A stretch of DNA of 64,000 nucleotides from Emticicia fluvialis (GCF_024793945.1 NZ_JANUSD010000003.1:124001-188000), one strand, 5' to 3'; positions 24,859-34,018 are shown, counted from the first letter of the stretch. Notes: generated by a model not told the origin, from the letters alone. A program made the numbers and translations.

Positions 24859-25512
24859 ATGGAAATCTTAATACTAATCTCAATTATTATTGTAATTGCA
24901 TTGATTGCATTTAGCATTGTAGCCTCTCAGCAAGACAAAGCCAGAAAGAAAAATATTGCCTCACACCCGGCACTTGGTTCATTTACGTTTCATTATGGAA
25001 CAAGTTTAAACACATCTATAGGCCTTGATTTAACTAACAAGAAGATTTGCTTTGTTACAACTGATTATGAGCCAAAAATTTACAATTTCTCTCAAATTAA
25101 GAGTATTAAGTCGGTTGAAAGATCCATCATAAAGGATTACAGGAAACCCCGCACCATTGACTATGACAATACAATTGCTAATAGCTATGATAGAAATTAT
25201 TTTGGAGTAGATTTGGATATTGAAATAAGTGCACCCGAAAAAATAATTTATTCTATCGCCTTTCTTAAAACCCGCACATCTTATGGTGAACTTTTGTACA
25301 AGGCAGCCGATAGAGAACGCCAAAAATGGAGAAGCATGATAGAAGAGCATATCGGTAAACGAGGAGATATTGAAATAACAGGCACTATTACCGGTAATAT
25401 TCCGGTAACATCGGTAGCCGACGAAATTCAAAAACTAAAAAATCTTTTAGATGCAGGAGTATTAACCACAGATGAGTTTGACAGGCAAAAGGCAAAATTG
25501 TTAAATTCCTGA
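24859..25512 (+). CDS. Membrane-anchored protein with C-terminal SHOCT domain
   Basis: This 217-aa protein has an N-terminal transmembrane helix (MEILILISIIIVIALIAFSIV), a central beta-rich region (GLDLTNKKICFVTTDYEPK and KSIKSVERSI), and a C-terminal SHOCT motif at about 185-217 (DEIQKLKNLLDAGVLTTDEF). SHOCT segments mediate oligomerisation. The centre resembles proteins that store or respond to cellular conditions, but no function is assigned. It follows the repressor by 21 bp and may be co-transcribed with it. Confidence 0.65.
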   Translation: MEILILISIIIVIALIAFSIVASQQDKARKKNIASHPALGSFTFHYGTSLNTSIGLDLTNKKICFVTTDYEPKIYNFSQIKSIKSVERSIIKDYRKPRTIDYDNTIANSYDRNYFGVDLDIEISAPEKIIYSIAFLKTRTSYGELLYKAADRERQKWRSMIEEHIGKRGDIEITGTITGNIPVTSVADEIQKLKNLLDAGVLTTDEFDRQKAKLLNS

Positions 25513-25609
25513 ATCCGGCTCTTCACCAGGCTCCAACAAACCACATTTTTTTATTTTTTCATAACTGCCATTCATTAACTTTGCTGTTAGTAAACCAAAT
25601 TTAACTAAC

Positions 25610-25936
25610 ATGCAATCTGATAAAAGTCAGGAGGTAACCCGGCGTTTCTTTGAAATTCTGGACGAACTCGTGCAAATGGGTCACATCCATTTCATGAACG
25701 ATTTCTACACCGAAAACAACATCAACAGCCGCAATATCTATCAGCTTCGCAAAGACCACAGCCGCGATATTCTGCAACTGGAATGGCTGACCATTCTGAT
25801 TGAAAAATACAAAGTATCCGGCGACTACCTGCTTACCGGTAAAGGCAAAAAATATAAAAAACCGCTAGTGTATATTGAACGCCCCAAACGCCGCAAATAT
25901 ACCAAACATAAGTTACCAATGGCCGCAGGCTTATAG
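25610..25936 (+). CDS. Small HTH-like hypothetical protein
   Basis: This 108-aa basic protein reads SQEVTRRFFEILDELVQMG and NDFYTENNINSRNIYQLRKD, then LEWLTILIEKYKVSGDYLLTGKG. That layout resembles XRE-type regulators common in Bacteroidota mobile elements, where a helix-turn-helix is followed by 'KYxVSxxYLLTGxG'. The C-terminus is Lys/Arg rich. It lies at the right edge of the mobile-element-like region. Confidence 0.6.
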   Translation: MQSDKSQEVTRRFFEILDELVQMGHIHFMNDFYTENNINSRNIYQLRKDHSRDILQLEWLTILIEKYKVSGDYLLTGKGKKYKKPLVYIERPKRRKYTKHKLPMAAGL

Positions 25937-25988
25937 GCGCCTTCACGCCAAAAATTAAAACAACTTTAACCAATTAAACGGAGACGAA

Positions 25989-26414
25989 ATGAGTAATCAA
26001 CCCACAAAAATTACGGTAGCGGCCACTGTGAACGCGCCCGTAGAAAAAGTCTGGAAATATTTTACCACGCCCGAAATGGTAATGCAGTGGAACAACGCAT
26101 CGCCCGACTGGCACACGCCAAAGGCTGAAAACGATTTACGCGTTGGCGGGCAGTTTGTTTATACCATGGCTGCCAAAGACGGCAGCTTTAGCTTTGATTT
26201 CGGCGGCATTTATGACGACGTACAAGAAAACCAGCTGATAGCCTACACTATGGGCGACGGCCGACAGGTAAGTATTGTTTTTACAGACATAAACGGTACT
26301 GAAACACAGGTAGAAGAAACTTTCGACGCTGAAACCCAAAACCCCGTTGAAATGCAGCAAATGGGCTGGCAGGCCATATTAGATAATTTTAAGGCTTATA
26401 CCGAAGCAAATTAA
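25989..26414 (+). CDS. SRPBCC (AHSA1/START-like) domain protein
   Basis: This 141-aa single-domain protein of the activator-of-Hsp90 homologue 1 C-terminal (SRPBCC) type forms a hydrophobic ligand-binding cavity. Seen: ITVAATVNAPVEKVWKYFTTPEMVMQWNNASPDW at the start, the strand GGQFVYTMAAKDGSFSFDFGGIYDDV, and the long C-terminal helix GWQAILDNFKAYTE. The cargo is unknown. A GGAG-like purine stretch lies just before the start. Confidence 0.88.
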   Translation: MSNQPTKITVAATVNAPVEKVWKYFTTPEMVMQWNNASPDWHTPKAENDLRVGGQFVYTMAAKDGSFSFDFGGIYDDVQENQLIAYTMGDGRQVSIVFTDINGTETQVEETFDAETQNPVEMQQMGWQAILDNFKAYTEAN

Positions 26415-26423
26415 GTAATTGCT

Positions 26424-26463
26424 CGTGCCACGCCTATACTCATGAGTAAAAGGGCGTGGCACG
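26424..26463. repeat. CGTGCCACG-family hairpin, copy 2
   Basis: CGTGCCACGCC and GGCGTGGCACG arms enclose an 18-nt loop containing TATACTCATGAG. It lies between convergent genes and shares arm and loop sequence with the hairpin at 33958-33999. Confidence 0.7.
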
Positions 26464-26567
26464 GGTATAGAATAATAGCTATAATTTAATTGCCACAATG
26501 TTATCAATGCACACAATGTCTCACAAATTGAAATAGTATTTATTTCACAAATCAATCATTCACCAAA

Positions 26568-26861
26568 TCATTTCTTCTCCGCCTTACGCGCAATAACCCT
26601 GTAAGTTTGGTTGATATGAATGGTATCGCCCTCCAAATTTAGCTTATCCCCTACCTGCCAGCGTTTAAATTGATCAGGCCCCATATTCGGAATCGAAAAC
26701 AGCGCTTCAAAACGCTCGCCGTTCTCGTCTTTCAAAGTAGCCACGTAGCCATCCTTCCCGTTCTCAATGCTTTCTATCACCCCCGAATAGCCATCAGAAT
26801 CGGCACAGGTAGCAGCCGTAAAAAGCATCATAATCAGCAAAAAAGTAGTTATGGTTCTCAT
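26568..26861 (-). CDS. Small secreted protein or lipoprotein, hypothetical
   Basis: This 97-aa protein is counted from the ATG at 26861 (MRTITTFLLIMMLFTAATCADSDG), which gives a clean export signal with a possible lipobox TAATC. An ATG ten codons upstream would bury the signal. The mature part is a small beta-rich domain (SGVIESIENGKDGYVATLKDENGERFEALF, KLNLEGDTIHI) reminiscent of OB-fold-like lipoproteins. Function is unknown. Confidence 0.65.
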   Translation of the reverse strand: MRTITTFLLIMMLFTAATCADSDGYSGVIESIENGKDGYVATLKDENGERFEALFSIPNMGPDQFKRWQVGDKLNLEGDTIHINQTYRVIARKAEKK

Positions 26862-27045
26862 GGTAAAATGTTTTTTTATATCTGGTAACACTATCTAAAC
26901 GCCTGAAACATTTGTTTTCTTATAACCCCCAAAATAACTATGCCAGAGCCAATAATTTAGCTACACAGTTACTCAACGCCTTCAGATACACACATCATAA
27001 ATTAAGAAATCTTTAATTTCAACTTAAATTATGCCCAAATACTCC

Positions 27046-27053
27046 TATTTTTG
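27046..27053 (+). promoter_or_regulatory. Bacteroidota -7 promoter element for the Fic gene
   Basis: TATTTTTG fits the TAnnTTTG consensus 43 bp upstream of the chosen ATG, and it lies upstream of the alternative TTG start at 27060 by too little for a leader, which favours the later start. Confidence 0.5.
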
Positions 27054-27095
27054 TAAAGATTGGTTTTTGCAAAAATAGACACCAGGTTAATTATC

Positions 27096-28421
27096 ATGTA
27101 CGAAAGCGATAAAATAAGTTCTTTGTTGCAAGAATTAGCTGCCCTGCCGCCGATTTCTGAAGAAAATGCCAGAAAACTGGATGATAAATACAGGTTAGAA
27201 TTTAATTATAACAGCAATCATATTGAAGGCAATACCCTTACCTATGGCGAAACAAAGTTATTGTTGATTTTCGATAAAACCGATGGCCAGCATGAAATGC
27301 GCGAATTTGAAGAAATGAAAGCGCATGATGTTGCGTATCGTTGGATAAAAGAAATAGCTGAAGACCAATCGTATGTACTCACTGAAAGAGACATAAAGCA
27401 ACTCAATGAAATTATTCTGGTAAGACCATTCTGGAAAGAGGCTATTACAGCAGACGGACAATCGACCAGAAGAAAAATTCAGGTTGGAGAATACAAGCAG
27501 CATCCAAACTCTGTTCTTTTACAAAACGGAGAGATGTTTCATTATGCTTCCCCAATGGATACCCCAATGGCTATGAACGATTTAATGGCTTGGTTTCATT
27601 CAGAAACAGAAAAACAAGAGTTAAGTCCGACTGAGTTAGCCGCCATATTCCACTACAAATTTGTTCTTATCCACCCCTTTGATGATGGTAACGGCAGAAT
27701 CTCGCGTCTGTTGATGAATTATGTTTTGCTGAAAAATGGCTTGCCTCCCGTTATTATTAAATCGGCTGACAAAAAGAATTATCTGAATGCACTTAATCAG
27801 GTTGATTCTGATAATAGAAAACTTCCGGTCTTTGTAAATTACATTAGCGAACAGTTAATCTGGTCCTTACAAATCAAACTAAAAGCCACCAAAGGTGAAA
27901 GCATAGAAGAAGAGGATGATATTGATAAGCAAGTGGCTTTGTTTAAGAGGGAGCAGTTAGGTAAAGATATATCGAACCCAACAAAAAGTTCTCAAAAAAC
28001 ATACTTTTTGTTTAAGGAGGTGATAAAACCTATTCTTATCGAATTAGATAAAAAATCAACCGATTTTGAGGAACTATTCAAAGTGAGAAATAAATTTTAT
28101 GACATTTATTTCGTAGGAAAAGATGGCAAAAGATTTACATTTTTAGATGAATTAACCAGTGTAATTAATACATCTACTGACATAGATACCATTACCTGGG
28201 ATAAGGAATTGCAGCACTCGATAAATGAACAAATTAACGACTCTCGTCTGCTATTAAGTTTCGTTTTTAGAAGTCGAAGTTTCCATATTAAGTTAGATAG
28301 AACACAAATTGACCTTCAGTTTAGCTACGCTCACGTTTTTAAGGAAACAGAAATTAAAAATCTGGTCAGAACTCTATTCAAAAGCATTTTTGAAATAATC
28401 CAATCAAACACAAAAAAATAG
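27096..28421 (+). CDS. Fic family protein (class II inhibitory helix)
   Basis: This 441-aa protein has an N-terminal inhibitory motif SNHIEG (Ser40-Glu44; (S/T)xxxE(G/N) type) ahead of the Fic core. The catalytic loop HPFDDGNGRISR starts at His193. Such enzymes usually transfer AMP to protein hydroxyls and are held off by the inhibitory Glu. The C-terminal 190 residues are of unknown fold. I chose the ATG at 27096 rather than a TTG at 27060 because of promoter position. It is a single gene, followed 67 bp later by an octamer array. Confidence 0.9.
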   Translation: MYESDKISSLLQELAALPPISEENARKLDDKYRLEFNYNSNHIEGNTLTYGETKLLLIFDKTDGQHEMREFEEMKAHDVAYRWIKEIAEDQSYVLTERDIKQLNEIILVRPFWKEAITADGQSTRRKIQVGEYKQHPNSVLLQNGEMFHYASPMDTPMAMNDLMAWFHSETEKQELSPTELAAIFHYKFVLIHPFDDGNGRISRLLMNYVLLKNGLPPVIIKSADKKNYLNALNQVDSDNRKLPVFVNYISEQLIWSLQIKLKATKGESIEEEDDIDKQVALFKREQLGKDISNPTKSSQKTYFLFKEVIKPILIELDKKSTDFEELFKVRNKFYDIYFVGKDGKRFTFLDELTSVINTSTDIDTITWDKELQHSINEQINDSRLLLSFVFRSRSFHIKLDRTQIDLQFSYAHVFKETEIKNLVRTLFKSIFEIIQSNTKK

Positions 28422-28487
28422 TCTGAGCAAATCTCAAACGCTGCCATGCCAAGTCTATATTCAAAAGAACTGAGGCATGACACAGGT

Positions 28488-28719
28488 ATTCACTCATTCC
28501 CCCGAACGCCGCCCGCTCAATCAGCGGAACGCCGCCCGCTAATTCACTAATTCGCTCAATCGCTCAATCACTAATTCGCTCAATCAGCGGAACGCCGCCC
28601 GCTCAATCACTAATTCGCTCAATCACTAATTCGCTCATTCAGCGGAACGCCGCCCGCTCAATCACTAATTCGCTCAATCACTAATTCGCTCATTCACTCA
28701 ATCACTAATTTGCTCAATC
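28488..28719. repeat. Degenerate octamer array, cluster 2
   Basis: Units AATCACTA, ATTCGCTC and AATCGCTC alternate with four copies of the insert CAGCGGAACGCCGCCCG. The array ends inside the stop region of the minus-strand TetR gene, which reads its final TGA from the repeat. Confidence 0.88.
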
Positions 28720-29397
28720 CCCCATCCTCAACACCCTGAAAACCAGATCTTCCAGATACGCCGCCACGTAGGCCGAGGCATCTTCGTCGGTTTTTACGTC
28801 TGTCAGCCTTTTCAGATGCGAACTAAAAAACTGTTGGTTATGCGAAGTCTCAATCAGCGTACTACTCAACGAATGCGGATACGGATAGCCGGGGTCCAGC
28901 TCCAGAATAATACCAGCAATCGTATTGCACAAATCTTTAAACTGCTTAAAAACCTTTGCCTCGTTTATTTCATTTATCTCTTTTACCAGATAAACTTTAC
29001 TACTTTCTGTAATTACAATCTGGTTCAGATACGTTATATTGTACTCAATTTTACCGGTATTCTCCGGTAGTTCACGCGTTAGTAGCTGAATCACCGTCTT
29101 TAGCTTCAGGTGAGGGTCGCTGATGTTTTTTAACTGAAACATGAGCAGAAACTCAAGGTAGCTCCAGTACCAGTTCAGAATATACACCAAAAGCAGGTGT
29201 TTATTCTTAAAATACCTGTATATACTTGCCTCGGTTGTACCAATATCAATGGCCAGCTTTTTGAAAGTAAAATGTTCATAGCCCACTTCGTATATCAGAT
29301 CAATGGCCTTCCGAACAATCTGCCGGCCCAATTCACTACTCTCAGGGTCTCTGATATAGATGTTATGGTTTACGTTAAAATTTAATTGATACTCCAT
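28714..29397 (-). CDS. TetR family regulator of the export operon
   Basis: This 227-aa protein has a TetR N-terminal DNA-binding domain (residues 22-70): IVRKAIDLIYEVGYEHFTFKKLAID then IGTTEASIYRYFKNKHLLL, the latter the recognition helix with the usual Y-x-x-F-x-x-K. The C-terminal ligand domain is unassigned. It is divergent from the ABC-HlyD-TolC operon with about 130 bp of AT-rich shared control region, so it likely represses that operon. Confidence 0.9.
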   Translation of the reverse strand: MEYQLNFNVNHNIYIRDPESSELGRQIVRKAIDLIYEVGYEHFTFKKLAIDIGTTEASIYRYFKNKHLLLVYILNWYWSYLEFLLMFQLKNISDPHLKLKTVIQLLTRELPENTGKIEYNITYLNQIVITESSKVYLVKEINEINEAKVFKQFKDLCNTIAGIILELDPGYPYPHSLSSTLIETSHNQQFFSSHLKRLTDVKTDEDASAYVAAYLEDLVFRVLRMGD

Positions 29398-29511
29398 TTT
29401 GCGCTAGTTTTGAACAAAACTAAACAAATAATAGTTATTATACAATAAATGATATTACAACAATATTATATAATAGTAACACTATCATAACTTAAGTTTT
29501 TTATCTTTGCA

Positions 29512-29519
29512 AAAAATAT
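29512..29519 (+). promoter_or_regulatory. -7 promoter element of the export operon
   Basis: TATCTTTG is a perfect TAnnTTTG element ending 6 bp before the ABC gene ATG. Transcription would begin at or very near the start codon, suggesting a leaderless or nearly leaderless mRNA. Confidence 0.55.
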
Positions 29520-29525
29520 TACCCA

Positions 29526-31163
29526 ATGGCCGACAATCACACTATTCATCCTTTTATAAGAATCTTCAACTTACTAAGGCTTGACCAGAAAGACATAACC
29601 TCCCTCTACTTTTTTGCTATCCTTTCGGGTATTATACAACTGGTTATGCCACTGGGCATTCAGTCAATCATCAACTTTGTCATGTACAACACCGCCTCTA
29701 CTTCGCTGGTTGTACTGATAGGGCTGGTAATAGTAAGCGTTTTTCTGGCTGGCTTGCTGCAGATAAACCAGATGAAGTTAAGCGAGAAAATACAGCAGAA
29801 AATATTTGTAAGGTATGCCTTTGAATATGCCGACACCCTGCCGAAAATAAGGCCTGAAGCCACCGAAGGCTATTATATGCCAGAGCAGACCAACCGGTTT
29901 TTTGATACCATCAATCTGCAAAAAGGCCTTTCTAAATTATTGCTGGGGGTACCCACCGCCATCGTGCAGATATTGTTCGGCATTCTGCTTTTGTCTTTTT
30001 ATCATGCTATTTTTATTGCTTTTGGCGGTTTACTTATACTCATTGTCTACCTGATATTCAGACTGAGCTCAGACCGCGGCCTTGAAACCAGCCTGAAAGA
30101 AAGCGACTACAAGTATAAAGTAGCTGCCTGGCTGCAGGAAATAAGCCGCAACCAGAATACTTTTAAAAACTACGAATATACCCACCTGAATATACAACGG
30201 ACCGACGAGTTCACGCAGGGGTATCTCCAAAACCGCACCCGTCACTTCGGAATCCTGAAAACCCAATACTGGAGCCTCGTGGCCTTTAAGGTTATTCTCA
30301 CCGCGGCCATGCTGATAATCGGCTGTGCGCTTTTGCTCAATCAGCTCATTAATATCGGCCAGTTTATAGCCGCCGAAATCGTAATCATAGCCATTACGGC
30401 TTCGGTAGAAAAACTCATCACCAGTATTGATATCGTTTATGACGTGCTCACGGCCGTTGAAAAACTCAACAAAGTGCTGCAAAAACCCACCGAATCGAGC
30501 GGTAAACTAAAATTAAACAACGCCAACCCGCTAAAGGTTGAATTTAAAAATGTAAGTTTTGCTTACACCAGACACTCAACCATACTTAATGGCTTGTCGT
30601 TCGTGATTCAGCCCGGCGAAAAAGCCCTGCTCATGAAAACCCTCTCTGGCAGAGGCACCAGCACGGTTATGAAACTAATCAGCAATAACCTGACGCAGTA
30701 TCAGGGTCATATTTATATCAATGACGTACCGATAGATAACTACGACATTCTGAGCATCAGAAAGCACCTGACCTACCTGAGCGGCCAGAACGAAATTTTT
30801 AACGGTTCGCTCTGGGACAACATCAGTATAGGTAATACCGACATCAAGCCCGAAACTGTAACGTCTTTAATAAAAATACTAGGTTTTGACGGCTTCATTG
30901 ATGAGTTTGACAATGGCTATGACACCGAGCTTTTCACCAAAGGCGCCAAGTTGTCGTCGCATCTTATTCAGGAAATCCTGTTGCTGCGCACTTTTGTACA
31001 ACCCAGCTCGCTGATGGTGCTGGATGAGCCATTCAAAAACCTGAGTGCCGCCAAAGCACAAAAAGTGGCAGAGTACATCTGCAATTTGCCCATTACGGTA
31101 GTGGTTGCCTCTGAGCAACAGGAAATCAAACCCCATTTCAATAAAATATTAGAGTTAAAATAA
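29526..31163 (+). CDS. ABC transporter (fused permease-ATPase) with degenerate nucleotide-binding motifs
   Basis: This 545-aa type I exporter subunit has about six spans in residues 20-300 and a nucleotide-binding domain at 325-545. The Walker A region reads SGRGTST (residues 374-380), with Thr378 where the catalytic Lys should be. The signature is LSSHL rather than LSGGQ, and the H-loop position reads ASEQQE without His. Walker B (SLMVLDEP) and a Q-loop Gln (LSGQNEIF) are kept. It is followed by HlyD and TolC genes, so it should power, or once powered, a tripartite envelope exporter. Substrate unknown. Confidence 0.85.
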   Translation: MADNHTIHPFIRIFNLLRLDQKDITSLYFFAILSGIIQLVMPLGIQSIINFVMYNTASTSLVVLIGLVIVSVFLAGLLQINQMKLSEKIQQKIFVRYAFEYADTLPKIRPEATEGYYMPEQTNRFFDTINLQKGLSKLLLGVPTAIVQILFGILLLSFYHAIFIAFGGLLILIVYLIFRLSSDRGLETSLKESDYKYKVAAWLQEISRNQNTFKNYEYTHLNIQRTDEFTQGYLQNRTRHFGILKTQYWSLVAFKVILTAAMLIIGCALLLNQLINIGQFIAAEIVIIAITASVEKLITSIDIVYDVLTAVEKLNKVLQKPTESSGKLKLNNANPLKVEFKNVSFAYTRHSTILNGLSFVIQPGEKALLMKTLSGRGTSTVMKLISNNLTQYQGHIYINDVPIDNYDILSIRKHLTYLSGQNEIFNGSLWDNISIGNTDIKPETVTSLIKILGFDGFIDEFDNGYDTELFTKGAKLSSHLIQEILLLRTFVQPSSLMVLDEPFKNLSAAKAQKVAEYICNLPITVVVASEQQEIKPHFNKILELK

Positions 31164-31169
31164 ATTCAG

Positions 31170-32516
31170 ATGAAATACTTAGAAACCATTTTTGAAGACC
31201 AGGATCTGAACAAAAAACCGAAGTCGTTTCGCGATATTTATTTTATCAACAAACAAAGCAAAGTAAAATACTGGACCTACGGCCTGCTGGGCCTGATAGT
31301 GATGGCGGCTTTTCTGCCCTGGACCCAGAACATCAAAAGCCGGGGCAAGGTAACCACCCTCCGGCAGGAACAACGCCAGCAGGGTGTTTATAGCGCCATA
31401 ACAGGCAAAGTAGTGCAATGGTATATAAAAGAAGGCGACATGATAAAAAAAGGCGACACTATTGCCCGCCTGCAAGAAGTAAAAGTTGAATACCTGGACC
31501 CCAGCCTGATTGAACGTACCCGCCAGCAGATAATAGCCAAAGAACAAGCCAACCAGAGCTATCAGGAAAAAGCCAACACGGCTACCGTGCAGACCTCGGC
31601 CATTACAGAATCTCTGCGGCTTAAAATTGCACAGCTGCAAAACAAAATTGCCCAGACCAAAGCCAAAATACAAGCCGACAGCATGGATATGCTGGCCGCA
31701 CGCAACGATTTCGCCATTGCCAGCGAACAGCTGAAACGCCAGAAACAAATGTATGACCAGGGGCTGGTGTCGCTTACCCAATATGAGCAGCGTAATCAGG
31801 CGTATCAGAACGCCCTTGCCAAACGCACCAGCAACGAAATCAAGTTTCTGAACTCGAAGCAAGACTTAATCAACCTCTCTATCGACCTCAATGCCGCCAA
31901 TCAGGACTACCTCGAAAAAGTATCAAAAGTACGTGGCGAACGTTTCCAGTCGCTATCGCAGGTAGCCTCCGGACAGGCCGACATTGAAAAACTCAAAAAC
32001 CAGTATGACAGCTATAAACTGCGTAACGAGTTATATTATGTAATTGCCCCGCAAAGCGGACAGGTAACACGGGCCATTAAAGCCGGCTTAGGCGAGATTG
32101 TGAAAGAAGGCGAAGAACTGGCGCAGATAGTGCCAGACCACACCGAGCTGGCCATTGAAATTTTTGTAAAACCGCTCGACATCACCCTGTTACAAACAGG
32201 CAGTAAAGTAAACGTAATTTTTGACGGTATACCTGCCATTGTTTTCAGCGGCTGGCCGCGGCAGTCGTACGGTACCTTCCGGGGTGTGGTAACGGCCATT
32301 TCAAACACCGTTGACGCCACCGGCAACTTCAGGGTTTTGGTAAAGCCAGACCCCACCGAACGCCCCTGGCCTAACACCCTGCGCCTGGGTACAGCCACCG
32401 ACACCTTTATATTGCTGAAAGATGTGCCGCTGGGCTACGAAATCTGGCGTAATATTAACGGTTTCCCACCTGAATATTATGTTGACGACTCGGCCGGTAA
32501 AACAGCCAAGAAATAA
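31170..32516 (+). CDS. HlyD family periplasmic adaptor
   Basis: This 448-aa protein has a cytoplasmic N-terminus and one transmembrane helix (about 35-53: WTYGLLGLIVMAAFLPW). A biotinyl-lipoyl half-domain follows (VYSAITGKVVQWYIKEGDMIKKGD), then a long coiled coil rich in Gln/Lys (about 110-270), the second lipoyl half (VIAPQSGQVTRAIKAGLGEIVKEGE) and a beta-barrel end. It bridges the inner-membrane ABC subunit to the TolC channel. It starts 6 bp after the ABC gene and is therefore in the same operon. Confidence 0.92.
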   Translation: MKYLETIFEDQDLNKKPKSFRDIYFINKQSKVKYWTYGLLGLIVMAAFLPWTQNIKSRGKVTTLRQEQRQQGVYSAITGKVVQWYIKEGDMIKKGDTIARLQEVKVEYLDPSLIERTRQQIIAKEQANQSYQEKANTATVQTSAITESLRLKIAQLQNKIAQTKAKIQADSMDMLAARNDFAIASEQLKRQKQMYDQGLVSLTQYEQRNQAYQNALAKRTSNEIKFLNSKQDLINLSIDLNAANQDYLEKVSKVRGERFQSLSQVASGQADIEKLKNQYDSYKLRNELYYVIAPQSGQVTRAIKAGLGEIVKEGEELAQIVPDHTELAIEIFVKPLDITLLQTGSKVNVIFDGIPAIVFSGWPRQSYGTFRGVVTAISNTVDATGNFRVLVKPDPTERPWPNTLRLGTATDTFILLKDVPLGYEIWRNINGFPPEYYVDDSAGKTAKK

Positions 32517-32577
32517 CACAACCCGACAGAGCCAAACGGGAACCAAGCTCTTTACCACTCCATTACTTGCAAGTAAA

Positions 32578-33954
32578 ATGTATAAATTAAGGTTATATAT
32601 AATGTTTTTTCTGGGTTTTGCGGTTCAATTGCAAGCCCAGGAAAAACTCACGTATGATGAGTTCATTAACATTGTCAGAAAATACCACCCCGTAGCGCAG
32701 CAAGCCACCCTTCAGACCGACATGGCTAAAGCAGAGCTGCAAAGCGCCCGCGGAGCCTTTGAGCCATCTTTTTATATCAACAAAAATCAGAAAGAATTTG
32801 GCGGTAAAGATTATTACAACTACCTCACCACCGAACTGAAAGTACCCACCTGGTATGGGCTTGATTTGAAAGCCGGTACAGAAAACAATCAGGGGCAGTT
32901 TACAGCCACCGAGCTTACCAAGGGCCGCAGTAGTTTTGTAGGCGCATCTTTGCCCTTAGCCAAAGGCCTGTTGATAGACAAACGAAGGGCCGCAGTAAAA
33001 CAGGCACGAGAAATGGTGGCTTTTTCGGACGAAGAACGACGGCTGATGCTCAACGACCTGCTCTACGAAGCCACCAGTGTATATTATGAATGGCAAAGCG
33101 CCTACTACACCAAACGCCTGGCCGACAGCCTGCTGAGAGTGAATCAGGAACGCTACCAGTTTATCAGGAATGGCGTGACTTTGGGCGACAGACCAGCCAT
33201 TGACACCGTTGAGACCCTCACCCAGTTGCAGAGCTTTGAGTTTATGCTGGCCGAGGCAGAACAGACCCTGAACAACGCCACATTTGAAATGAGCAATTTT
33301 TTGTGGAAAGAAAACCAGCAGGCCTACCAGCTACCCCCATTTGTTGAGCCTGCACTGATAGTAGCCGAACGCTCATTGCAAGACATAAACCAGTACCAAA
33401 GCCTGGTAGCCACCCACCCCAAGCTGCAGCAGGCACAAATAAAAACCAATGTGTTGGGCATTGAAAAACAACTGAAGTTTCAGAGCCTGCTACCTACTTT
33501 TAATGTGCAGTATAACCTGCTCAACAAAGATTATACCTTCTTTGCCGACCCCAATCTGTTTCAGAACAACTATAAGTGGGGATTTACGGTGGGTATCCCG
33601 TTGTTTCTGCGTGAGGCCCGCGCCGAATACCGCAAAGCCAACCTGAAAATAACCCAGCAAACCTGGGAAAACCGCCTGCTTTTTACCGAGCAGCAAAACA
33701 AGGTAAACCAATATTATAACGATGCCGTGCAACTACAACGCCAGACGGCCATCTACCAGCAAACGGTTATCAATTACCGACGTATGTACGATGCCGAACT
33801 GACCCGCTTCAACAACGGGGAAAGCAGCCTGTTTCTGGTAAACAGCCGCGAAAACAAGTTGTTTGAAGCCCAGCAAAAACTGATATCGCTACAAGCCAAA
33901 GCCGCCAAAGCCATCATCGCCGTTGATTACGCCACCGGTAGATTAGGCTTTTAA
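32578..33954 (+). CDS. TolC family outer-membrane efflux protein
   Basis: This 458-aa protein has a signal peptide (MYKLRLYIMFFLGFAVQLQA) followed by LTYDEFINIVRKYHPVAQQA, the usual start of TolC family proteins. Two helical tunnel repeats with amphipathic Gln-rich helices and beta segments (NVQYNLLNKDYTFF; GFTVGIPLF) follow. The ATG at 32578 was chosen because it gives the signal peptide. An earlier frame start overlaps hlyD without one. It is the third gene of the export operon. Confidence 0.9.
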   Translation: MYKLRLYIMFFLGFAVQLQAQEKLTYDEFINIVRKYHPVAQQATLQTDMAKAELQSARGAFEPSFYINKNQKEFGGKDYYNYLTTELKVPTWYGLDLKAGTENNQGQFTATELTKGRSSFVGASLPLAKGLLIDKRRAAVKQAREMVAFSDEERRLMLNDLLYEATSVYYEWQSAYYTKRLADSLLRVNQERYQFIRNGVTLGDRPAIDTVETLTQLQSFEFMLAEAEQTLNNATFEMSNFLWKENQQAYQLPPFVEPALIVAERSLQDINQYQSLVATHPKLQQAQIKTNVLGIEKQLKFQSLLPTFNVQYNLLNKDYTFFADPNLFQNNYKWGFTVGIPLFLREARAEYRKANLKITQQTWENRLLFTEQQNKVNQYYNDAVQLQRQTAIYQQTVINYRRMYDAELTRFNNGESSLFLVNSRENKLFEAQQKLISLQAKAAKAIIAVDYATGRLGF

Positions 33955-33957
33955 ACA

Positions 33958-33999
33958 CCGTGCCACGTTTATACTCAAAAGAGAAGAGGCGTGGCACGG
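33958..33999. repeat. CGTGCCACG-family hairpin, copy 3
   Basis: CCGTGCCACG and CGTGGCACGG arms enclose a loop with TATACTCAAAAGAGAAGAG. It lies right after the TolC stop codon and may act as its terminator. Confidence 0.7.
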
Positions 34000-34018
34000 T
34001 TAATACATCTGCAAACTT

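Noticed and set aside
28488..28719. Possible CRISPR array
   Set aside because: The units are degenerate and 8 bases long with no constant repeat-spacer structure, and no cas genes are present.
28714..33954. TetR-ABC-HlyD-TolC operon as exporter of the lasso peptides
   Set aside because: It is 16 kb from the precursors, has a different promoter region and no shared regulatory motif. The link would be pure guesswork.
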